A stretch of 5,703 nucleotides of DNA from Helicobacter sp. (GTDB taxonomy: Bacteria > Campylobacterota > Campylobacteria > Campylobacterales > Helicobacteraceae), in contig JARIAP010000057.1 in NCBI GenBank assembly GCA_029257755.1, forward strand, positions 1 through 5,703, in the 5' to 3' direction. The notes beneath the pieces are model-generated. The model was not told the DNA's origin. It ran no database searches and was given only the letters and a program-made list of their open reading frames with translations. The position numbers were made by a program, and so were the translations under genes. Below are positions 1 to 5,368 of the stretch, one piece after another. Position 1 is the stretch's first letter. Each line of letters begins with the position of its first letter.

Positions 1-1586
1 CAAAGCAAGTCTCAAGCTGTGAAGCATGCAGGATAAAGGGCAATGCAAAAGAGCTTGTTTTTAAGAGTAAAAATTCTAGCAAACCATTTTTACTCTTAAA
101 TATCGGTAATGCTAAGGAATGGGAAAAAGAATATATCATTAATCTTGGTATTGAAATAGGGGAGGATTTAGGCAAAAGCTATTTTGAAGAGATTAATAAT
201 GAAGATTGCCCTATTAATATAATGATAGGTAGCAAGGTTTTTAGTGAGGGTTGGGATAGCAATCGTGTCAATCTTATATCATTTATAAACATAGGTAGCA
301 TAAATGCTAAAAAATATGTTTTACAAACCATAGGTAGAGGTGTGCGAATCGAGCCTATTGCAAATGAGAGAAAGAGATTAAATATTTATGATAAAGAACG
401 ACTAAAGGCTTATAACGAAGGATTAGAGACACTTTTTATAATGGCAAGTGATGAAAACGCTATTAAAATCATACTAGAACAAATGCAAAATTTTATCTCT
501 AAAGAAAGACTTAAAGGCTTTAAAAAAAGTAGCCATTTCAAGCCCTTATTAATCCCAACATATAAAGAATCTAAGTATATTGATAAAAATTACAAAATTT
601 CAAGCATAGATTATGAAGCATTTCAAGAATATTTACATACATTTGATGAAGATATATTTTTATTGACACAAAACCTTAAAAAAGATATGGGATATACAAC
701 ATTAACAAAGATATTAAACAAAGAAAATATAGAAATAATAGATGCTAAAAGCACCTTAATGCCCCAAAATGTTTTAAAAACTATTGATAATTTCTTTAAT
801 TTTAATGCAAAAGAATTAGAAATGTATAAAGAATTACATGATGAAATTTGCCACTATAATCAATTGAGTAGCACCCTAGATTCTCAAATCATTGATGCGA
901 TGAATGCAAAAATAAAAGATTTATGCAAAGATACAGAAAAAAGCACATATGATTCAAAAGCATTATTTGACTTAGTTACTCAAGGAAAAATGAGTTTTGA
1001 TGAATTTAATAAGCAAGTAGAAAATAAGAAAAATAATCCTACAATTTTTGAACATAGCGGTTATATTTTAGATTCTACTTTAAGCAAACATTATTATAAC
1101 CCAATCATCATTGATAAAAACAAAAATGGACAAATCATTTATGCTATTAAAGAAGAAAGCGAAATAGAGTTTTTACAGGATTTAAAAGATTTTATACAAG
1201 AATCAAATCTATTAGATTCTTATGAATGGTGCTTTTGTAAGCTTGTAGAAAATGTAGATTCTATCTTCATTCCCTATTTTGATGAGCAAAGCCAAGAATA
1301 TAGAAAGTTTTATCCAGATTTTATCTTTTGGCTCAAAGATAAGCAAACAAAAAGTTATAAAATCTTTTTCATTGATCCAAAAGGATTGCAAAACCCCTAT
1401 AATGCAAAAGATAAGCTTAAAGGTTTTCAAGCAATATTTAAAACACATAGGGCAAAAGAGCTGAACGCAAAAGATAATATAGAAGTATTTTTATACTATT
1501 ACAATAAAGAGATAAATCAAGACAAAGAGCTAGAAGCACACATAAAAGGGAGCATTAAAGGCATTTTTAAATCTTTAGAATTATAA
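1..1586 (+). CDS. res: Type III restriction endonuclease subunit Res, C-terminal part (5' end outside window)
   Basis: This is the helicase-nuclease subunit of a type III restriction-modification enzyme, which with a Mod methyltransferase would cleave foreign DNA using ATP. Codons run in frame from base 3 with no stop, giving about 527 visible residues. The ATG at 222 is internal because it lies inside helicase motif V. Seen in order: the start of the second RecA-like domain (visible residues ~1-75), motif V (IGSKVFSEGWDSN, ~75-87), motif VI (QTIGRGVRIEP, ~108-118), a long variable middle, and a C-terminal PD-(D/E)xK nuclease. The nuclease has Pro-Asp in YPDFIFWL (Asp codon 1317-1319) and Asp-Pro-Lys-Gly in FFIDPKG (Asp 1374-1376, Lys 1380-1382). 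Family Res proteins are usually around 900-1000 residues, so roughly half is present. The last acidic residue of the nuclease motif is Asp, where many relatives have Glu. No damage is seen in the visible part. The upstream Walker motifs and mod cannot be checked here. Confidence 0.9.
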   Translation, partial: KQVSSCEACRIKGNAKELVFKSKNSSKPFLLLNIGNAKEWEKEYIINLGIEIGEDLGKSYFEEINNEDCPINIMIGSKVFSEGWDSNRVNLISFINIGSINAKKYVLQTIGRGVRIEPIANERKRLNIYDKERLKAYNEGLETLFIMASDENAIKIILEQMQNFISKERLKGFKKSSHFKPLLIPTYKESKYIDKNYKISSIDYEAFQEYLHTFDEDIFLLTQNLKKDMGYTTLTKILNKENIEIIDAKSTLMPQNVLKTIDNFFNFNAKELEMYKELHDEICHYNQLSSTLDSQIIDAMNAKIKDLCKDTEKSTYDSKALFDLVTQGKMSFDEFNKQVENKKNNPTIFEHSGYILDSTLSKHYYNPIIIDKNKNGQIIYAIKEESEIEFLQDLKDFIQESNLLDSYEWCFCKLVENVDSIFIPYFDEQSQEYRKFYPDFIFWLKDKQTKSYKIFFIDPKGLQNPYNAKDKLKGFQAIFKTHRAKELNAKDNIEVFLYYYNKEINQDKELEAHIKGSIKGIFKSLEL

Positions 1587-1601
1587 ATATATTTAAAGCT
1601 A

Positions 1602-1641
1602 ATATTGATTTAATGCTTGATAAACTCCAAGCAATCAATAT
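1602..1641 (+). terminator. Bulged hairpin just after res, possible terminator
   Basis: A 5-bp inner stem (GCTTG 1615-1619 with CAAGC 1628-1632, 8-nt loop) is stacked on a 9-bp outer stem (ATATTGATT 1602-1610 with AATCAATAT 1633-1641), with a TAAT bulge (1611-1614) on the left side only. It begins 15 nt after the res stop codon, which suits transcript end formation or 3'-end protection. No run of T follows directly, so it is not a classical intrinsic terminator. The function is inferred. Confidence 0.4.
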
Positions 1642-1647
1642 ATTGAT
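1634..1647. promoter_or_regulatory. Perfect 14-bp palindrome upstream of the small-gene promoter
   Basis: ATCAATATATTGAT reads identically on both strands. It lies 25 nt upstream of the -10 hexamer at 1673-1678, about -50 to -37 from the expected start, where an activator or repressor could bind. It also overlaps the right arm of the hairpin at 1602-1641, so the symmetry may belong to that structure instead. Palindromes of this kind are not rare in such AT-rich DNA. Confidence 0.25.
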
Positions 1648-1670
1648 GTGATAAAGTTTTATTTAGATAA

Positions 1671-1678
1671 GCTATAAT
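1671..1678 (+). promoter_or_regulatory. Sigma-70 type -10 element (GCTATAAT) for the small gene
   Basis: A perfect TATAAT hexamer (1673-1678) is preceded by GC, as in many epsilonproteobacterial promoters, where the -35 box is weak or absent. Transcription would start near 1685 and leave a leader of about 65 nt before the ATG at 1751. The element falls between the res stop codon and a gene with a strong ribosome site, which is why I rate it above chance TATAAT matches in the same AT-rich region. Confidence 0.5.
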
Positions 1679-1739
1679 ATAGTTTTTAATATTTTTTATA
1701 TTATATCTTTTTGGTGTGATTTCAATCTTTTTAATAAAT

Positions 1740-1745
1740 AAGGAG
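1740..1745 (+). promoter_or_regulatory. Strong Shine-Dalgarno site (AAGGAG) for the 45-codon gene
   Basis: AAGGAG is followed by a 5-nt spacer (ATAAA) and then the ATG at 1751. It is one of the two best ribosome-binding sites in the window and is the main reason to accept the short frame behind it as a real gene. Confidence 0.7.
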
Positions 1746-1750
1746 ATAAA

Positions 1751-1888
1751 ATGAATAAAGATATAAGAACACATGAATCTAAACTAAATTTAATCAAAAA
1801 GTTTTTAGATTATGTATATTTTGATAATGCAAGTTATGCAATGTTGTATTATATTCAAGAAAACACTAAATACGACAAAAAACAATAA
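1751..1888 (+). CDS. Small protein of unknown function (45 residues)
   Basis: A short open frame runs from ATG 1751 to TAA 1886-1888. I do not recognise the protein. It starts MNKDIRTHES, has no signal peptide or transmembrane stretch, and is rich in Lys, Tyr and Asp. Residues about 9-24 and 26-38 could form two helices, the second rich in Tyr (AMLYYIQEN). Support for coding comes from a perfect AAGGAG 5 nt before the start and a TATAAT element about 73 nt upstream. It follows res on the same strand, 164 nt downstream, so it could be part of the same accessory module, but nothing in the sequence ties it to restriction. A single-base shift to the +1 frame near the A6 run at 1877-1882 would extend it to TAG 1926-1928, so it could also be a shortened remnant of a slightly longer gene. 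Confidence 0.6.
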   Translation: MNKDIRTHESKLNLIKKFLDYVYFDNASYAMLYYIQENTKYDKKQ

Positions 1889-1928
1889 GATATATAAAAT
1901 AGATGGATTTGCCTTAAAGATAAATTAG

Positions 1929-1998
1929 AAACATATGTAGATTACAAACAAAATAATTAACCTATATCAAAAAACATACATAAATACAGCATATGTTT
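1929..1998. repeat. 9-bp inverted repeat with 52-nt spacer
   Basis: AAACATATG at 1929-1937 is repeated inverted as CATATGTTT at 1990-1998. The arms match perfectly and the match does not extend further. A role is unknown; it could be a chance match in AT-rich sequence or a loose stem in a read-through transcript of the small gene. Confidence 0.3.
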
Positions 1999-2033
1999 AA
2001 GCTATCAAAGCAAGACTCCAAAAATATAAGCTT

Positions 2034-2176
2034 ATAAGTAAATATATTTTATGTATTTTAATAATATTAAGTTATTTCAGCATATAATTATTAAATAAAT
2101 AAGATATTTTAGAGATAAAATAAAAGCATCAAAATAATAAAAACTTTGAATTAAATCTAAACATAAGTAAATATAT
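2034..2176. repeat. Pair of 14-bp direct repeats
   Basis: ATAAGTAAATATAT occurs at 2034-2047 and again, identically, at 2163-2176, 129 bp apart start to start. The first copy overlaps the right end of a 12-bp palindrome (TATAAGCTTATA, 2025-2036), and the second copy begins the inverted repeat at 2163-2190. Such pairs could arise by local duplication or mark a deletion or insertion boundary, but the low complexity weakens the case. Confidence 0.35.
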
Positions 2177-2190
2177 AAATAATTACTTAT
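2163..2190. repeat. 8-bp inverted repeat between the convergent genes
   Basis: ATAAGTAA (2163-2170) pairs with TTACTTAT (2183-2190) across a 12-nt loop. It lies in the convergent gap and could act as a weak bidirectional transcription end, but the stem has only one G-C pair and no T-tract follows. Confidence 0.25.
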
Positions 2191-2233
2191 ATCAAATGTA
2201 ATATATATTATACAAATAAGAATAATTTATATA

Positions 2234-2253
2234 TTTAACATTACTATTGTTAA
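2234..2253 (-). terminator. Weak dyad after the propeller gene, possible transcript end
   Basis: TTAACA (2235-2240) and TGTTAA (2248-2253) form a 6-bp dyad with a 7-nt loop, starting 22 nt past the stop codon of the minus-strand gene ending at 2276. The stem is almost all A-T and there is no T-run after it, so termination here is only a guess. The same arm sequence occurs in the leader of the gene (3189-3206). Confidence 0.25.
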
Positions 2254-2275
2254 GTTTTAATGTATAAAATAGTTA

Positions 2276-3133
2276 TTATGTTTTATTATTTGCAATAATT
2301 TTATAAATTTTATTGTTAAAGCTATTTGGTATCCAAAGCACAAAGCCATCAAGATAAAATTTAGCTGGTCCTTGCAATTCTTCTTCTAAATCTATTTCAT
2401 AAACTTTTGCATTTTTTGTTATCTTATATAACTTACCTTCTTTATTATCTTTGCCACAACTAGAAATAATAATTCCACCATTTTTTGTAATCACAATACC
2501 ATTTATATTTTCATTAAATTCTTTTATAACATTAACTTCTTTTGTTTCAAGATTAATACGCAAAATGCTAGAGATATTCCTTTGTTTATTAAATGTTGTG
2601 GCATATAAAAATCTATCATCTATAGCTATATTGTTTATATTTCCTAAGCTATTTTCAATTGCAACAAAAGTATGATAATTTTTCTTTTTTAGATTCACTA
2701 ATAATATAAGCCCTGTTTCTTTATCTGATACAAGCAATGTGTTATTATCTAGTTGTATTATATCGCTAAGAGAATTAACACCACTAATTGGGAAATTTAA
2801 AACTTGTTTTTTTGTCATTAAATTAAATGCTTTGATAGAATCTATATCTGTTACATAAATTATGTTATCAATTATTGTCATACTATATGGTGCATTTAAG
2901 TTTCCTATAAACTGCATATCAATAATTTTTCCCATTCTATCAAGCTTACTAATAAAACCAGTTCCATTTTTTGCTGATTGATAATTTTCCACTATATTGC
3001 TAACAAAAATGTTTAGATTTGTAGCAGCTATTGATTGTGGTGTTTTAAATCCCTCTATTATTGTTGTTTGATTTGTATCAGCATACAAATTTATAAAACC
3101 TACAAAGATTATATATAAAACATATTTTTTCAT
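2276..3133 (-). CDS. Exported beta-propeller protein (NHL / SMP-30-like)
   Basis: The 285-residue product begins with a signal peptide: Lys-Lys, a hydrophobic run to about residue 15, then Leu-Tyr-Ala before Asp19, so the mature protein should be periplasmic. The rest is six weakly repeating units of about 30-40 residues (roughly 31-72, 80-113, 121-155, 164-204, 209-246, 255-281). Each has a hydrophobic strand, then a pattern like 'NIFVSN', 'IIYVTD', 'TLLVSD' or 'FLYATT', then a strand such as 'ILRINLETKEV'. This is the pattern of a six-bladed propeller related to NHL-repeat or SMP-30/gluconolactonase-like proteins. I see no secure catalytic site, so binding (ligand or protein) is as likely as an enzyme activity. 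The start ATG has GAGG at 3142-3139 with a 5-nt spacer. It lies 98 nt downstream of slt with its own -10 element, so it is probably a separate transcript. The mature protein has a single Cys (residue 226). Confidence 0.75.
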   Translation of the reverse strand: MKKYVLYIIFVGFINLYADTNQTTIIEGFKTPQSIAATNLNIFVSNIVENYQSAKNGTGFISKLDRMGKIIDMQFIGNLNAPYSMTIIDNIIYVTDIDSIKAFNLMTKKQVLNFPISGVNSLSDIIQLDNNTLLVSDKETGLILLVNLKKKNYHTFVAIENSLGNINNIAIDDRFLYATTFNKQRNISSILRINLETKEVNVIKEFNENINGIVITKNGGIIISSCGKDNKEGKLYKITKNAKVYEIDLEEELQGPAKFYLDGFVLWIPNSFNNKIYKIIANNKT

Positions 3134-3164
3134 ATTTTCCTCATTTATATAAAATATTTTTGTT

Positions 3165-3178
3165 ATATTAGCTAATAT
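3165..3178. promoter_or_regulatory. Perfect 14-bp palindrome in the propeller-gene leader
   Basis: ATATTAGCTAATAT is self-complementary and lies 32-45 nt upstream of the ATG at 3133, with the GC pair at its centre. It falls downstream of the predicted transcription start (near 3210), where a bound repressor would block elongation; as RNA it could fold only with a tight loop. The regulator is unknown. Confidence 0.3.
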
Positions 3179-3188
3179 TTAAAAGCTA

Positions 3189-3206
3189 TTTAACATTTTT
3201 GTTAAA
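3189..3206. promoter_or_regulatory. 7-bp dyad just after the predicted start site of the propeller gene
   Basis: TTTAACA (3189-3195) and TGTTAAA (3200-3206) are perfect inverted repeats around four T on the plus strand. Read on the minus strand they lie at about +5 to +22 of the transcript expected from the -10 element at 3217-3222, a typical place for a repressor operator or a leader stem-loop. It could also serve as a weak 3' end for slt. Confidence 0.35.
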
Positions 3207-3216
3207 TTTTACAGAA

Positions 3217-3224
3217 ATTATAGC
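3217..3224 (-). promoter_or_regulatory. Sigma-70 type -10 element (GCTATAAT) for the propeller gene
   Basis: On the minus strand GCTATAAT spans 3224-3217, only 7 nt past the slt stop codon, with the same GC before TATAAT as the plus-strand promoter at 1671-1678. Transcription would start near 3210, giving a leader of about 77 nt. No convincing -35 box is seen, as is usual in this bacterial group. Confidence 0.5.
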
Positions 3225-3231
3225 AATATTT

Positions 3232-5079
3232 TTATTTTGAAATATTATGATTCTCATATATAAGAGTTTGTTTAAGTAAATTTTCTAAATCTATATCTTT
3301 TCCAAACAATTTTTCATAAATTACAAAATTTGCTAAAACTCTCATACCATATAATCTTGTCTCTTCAAGCGGTATTAATTCCATGCTAAGCCATGGTTCA
3401 TAATTTCTATTTTTCAAAAACAACTCATTCTTTTTTAGAAGTCTTCTTAAAAACCCCGGACCACCATTATAGGCATAAGCTACAAACATAGGATGCTTAT
3501 ATTCTCTTTGTAATTGCTTTATAAAATGTCTTCCCATTTCTAATGATGTTTTTGGATCAAATAAATCATTATATTCAATATCATTTCTACCCATTTCTTT
3601 TGCAAAAGGCTTTACATTTGCTGGCATTATTTGCATTATACCAAGTGCAAATGATCTTGAAATTAAAGTTGGTATAAAATAACTTTCTTGTCTAGCTATT
3701 GAAAACACTAAGCTTTGCTCTTCTTTTGAATTCCATTTAACTAAACCTTCATATGGGGCAATATAATAATTAGTTGCATATTTGTCAATCTTTTGCATAA
3801 GATATGCTAATTGTGGCATTGTATCTTTATATGAAAAATATGGAATAACCTTAGCTAATTTGGTAGGATCACTTGTTTGCAACATCGTTTGTGAAATATT
3901 TTGCCATATATAAGGATCTCTAATGTCAAATGGTGGATTATCTAGTGCAAGAGATGGTAAATTATTTATTATTGTGTATTTAGGTTTTTTGTCTAATTTT
4001 TGTGAAGCATAAATACTAAATATATTAACATTTTTACTTTTTAATAATTCTTCTAAATATTTTTTATCATTGCTTACTAGATACTGCCAAAAAATTGCTC
4101 TATCAATAAAAAATGCAATTGTAGTTTTATCTTTAACTCTTTTAAAATACTCCATAGCTTTGTCTTTAGAACCAAATCTTAATTCATTGATTCCAAGTAA
4201 AAATAAAGTATTATGCGGGGCTTTTGTAATATTGCTTTGTAATAACATTTTTTTAAGATGCATTAAATTAGAATCAAGAACAATAGAATTTAAAATATTA
4301 TAAAAACCTTGTGTATTATATTCGCTTAATTTTTTGAAATCTTTTGCAGGATTATTACTATGAATTTTATTTTTTTCATCTATGCTTAATGCGTGATATA
4401 CCATAGCAAACACAATAGAATTTGCCTCAAAAAGCTTACTAGTTCTATTGCTGTTTGATAAAATTTTTATTGCTTGTATTGTATCTTTATGTGTTTTTTC
4501 AAGTCTTGTTATTACTGCATTTCTATCTCTTTCTGGGAGTGTCTTAAATGCTGATAATCTACCTCTAACAGATATAACAAGACAAGCATTATCTTGTGTT
4601 AAAGCAGTTTTTATATTCATATTTGCACATTCAATATCTCTTGGCATTTTCTCTGTTTTACCTAATTTTTTAAGTGTTTTTTGTAAGTATGGATTTTTCG
4701 CATTTAAAAGTTTATATGCTTGATTTATTTGTGTTGCATTTAGTTTGTTTTCATTGAGATATTGCCATATATAAAAATCACGCACAATTCCCTTAGGTCT
4801 TCCTTGTATGTAGTGATTAAAAAAGTCATTACCTTTTAAGTTGTGTTTTGTATATGTTTGTTTTGTGTTGCTTATTTTTGTTTGTGATTTGTTGTGTGTA
4901 AAGTTATTATAAGGTTTATTGTCTATATTTTTGTTTTGATTATAACTTTGTTTTTCTTTATTATTACTTGTTTTTTGTTCATAAGGCTTATATTGTTTTG
5001 TTTCTTGTTTTCCAAAGTCTATTATACTATCTGCATACAAAAAATATATGCTTAATAAAAAAGTAATAAAATATTTCAT
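3232..5079 (-). CDS. slt: Soluble lytic murein transglycosylase
   Basis: This periplasmic enzyme cleaves the MurNAc-GlcNAc bond of peptidoglycan to leave 1,6-anhydro ends, for wall turnover and machinery insertion. The 615-residue protein has a signal peptide (residues 1-16, Leu-Tyr-Ala before Asp17). A low-complexity Asn/Lys/Gln/Thr-rich stretch follows (~23-80), then a long helical region (~85-445) with recurring 'YIWQ'-type motifs, then the C-terminal SLT domain (~446-600). Catalytic Glu465 is in IARQESYFIP, followed by SRSFALGIMQIMP (474-486), AYNGGPG (536-542) and the Slt-type end motif LIPLEETRLYGMRV (568-581). The mature protein has two cysteines (151 and 166), which could form a disulfide. 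It is somewhat longer than the H. pylori Slt I recall (~560), mostly because of the linker. The start is 9 nt after yggT with only a weak AAAGAA ribosome site, suggesting coupled translation. Confidence 0.93.
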   Translation of the reverse strand: MKYFITFLLSIYFLYADSIIDFGKQETKQYKPYEQKTSNNKEKQSYNQNKNIDNKPYNNFTHNKSQTKISNTKQTYTKHNLKGNDFFNHYIQGRPKGIVRDFYIWQYLNENKLNATQINQAYKLLNAKNPYLQKTLKKLGKTEKMPRDIECANMNIKTALTQDNACLVISVRGRLSAFKTLPERDRNAVITRLEKTHKDTIQAIKILSNSNRTSKLFEANSIVFAMVYHALSIDEKNKIHSNNPAKDFKKLSEYNTQGFYNILNSIVLDSNLMHLKKMLLQSNITKAPHNTLFLLGINELRFGSKDKAMEYFKRVKDKTTIAFFIDRAIFWQYLVSNDKKYLEELLKSKNVNIFSIYASQKLDKKPKYTIINNLPSLALDNPPFDIRDPYIWQNISQTMLQTSDPTKLAKVIPYFSYKDTMPQLAYLMQKIDKYATNYYIAPYEGLVKWNSKEEQSLVFSIARQESYFIPTLISRSFALGIMQIMPANVKPFAKEMGRNDIEYNDLFDPKTSLEMGRHFIKQLQREYKHPMFVAYAYNGGPGFLRRLLKKNELFLKNRNYEPWLSMELIPLEETRLYGMRVLANFVIYEKLFGKDIDLENLLKQTLIYENHNISK

Positions 5080-5088
5080 GTCAATTCT

Positions 5089-5367
5089 TTAATTAAAATT
5101 TAATAAAAGTTGCACTAAAGTTAATTTGATAAATTGCAATATTAAAATCAATATAAAAGGTGCAAATTCTAACCCATTAAACTCTGTCTTAACAATTTTT
5201 TTCACTAGATTATATGCAGGGTAAGTTAAACGATTTAAAATATCCATTAATTGACTATATGGATCTGCTCTTGCAATATGTAAAATAGCACTAATAAAAA
5301 TTACTAAACAATATATTGTGATAACTCCTGAAAGTATATTTCCTATTGCATTTAATACTAAAACCAC
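5089..5367 (-). CDS. yggT: YggT-family integral membrane protein
   Basis: This is a 92-residue membrane protein with one YggT unit. It has a hydrophobic segment at about 2-31, a short polar loop with RADPYSQ (33-39) and the family-like NRLTYPAYNLVKKIV (45-59), then a second hydrophobic segment (~68-90). Its position between gltX and slt matches the order I recall for HP0644 in H. pylori. The family has been linked in other bacteria to osmotic tolerance and membrane insertion, but the exact activity is unsettled. The start is GTG at 5367-5365: it is 1 nt after the gltX stop codon and has AAGGAG 5 nt upstream, inside the last codons of gltX. The next in-frame ATG would remove much of the protein. 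Tight spacing on both sides indicates one operon. Confidence 0.88.
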   Translation of the reverse strand: MVLVLNAIGNILSGVITIYCLVIFISAILHIARADPYSQLMDILNRLTYPAYNLVKKIVKTEFNGLEFAPFILILILQFIKLTLVQLLLNFN

Positions 5368-5368
5368 C

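Larger units (their letters stand above)
1889..2275. other. 387-base AT-rich intergenic region without a credible gene
   Basis: This lies between the converging small gene (plus) and propeller gene (minus). I find no open frame with a usable ribosome site on either strand; the longest ATG frames are about 15 codons. TATAAT-like strings occur on both strands (for example 2083-2088) but are expected by chance here. The region holds several short repeats, listed separately, and two weak dyads at its right end that could help end transcription from either side. It may be decayed DNA at the edge of an acquired segment. Confidence 0.6.

Noticed and set aside
222..224. ATG as the start of a 454-residue protein
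   Set aside because: The frame is open upstream to base 3 with sensible protein sequence, and the ATG falls inside helicase motif V, so it is internal to a longer Res.
1212..1448. 78-codon minus-strand open frame
   Set aside because: It lies inside the nuclease domain of res, whose frame is clearly coding, and has no ribosome site or recognisable family.
1..2018. CAAAGCAAG-x-CTC present at 1-13 and 2006-2018 as a possible attachment-site pair
   Set aside because: Only 12 of 13 bases match, one copy lies within the res coding sequence, and no integrase or tRNA gene is near; most likely chance.
2083..2088. TATAAT as a promoter in the intergenic gap
   Set aside because: No gene or ribosome site follows it, and such hexamers are expected by chance in this AT-rich stretch.
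2451..2675. 74-codon plus-strand open frame
   Set aside because: Antisense shadow of the propeller gene; low-complexity hydrophobic product.
4070..4303. 77-codon plus-strand open frame
   Set aside because: Antisense shadow of slt without expression signals.
4448..4723. 91-codon plus-strand open frame with hydrophobic product
   Set aside because: It is antisense to slt, has no ribosome site, and its hydrophobicity follows from reading Lys/Asn-rich codons backwards.
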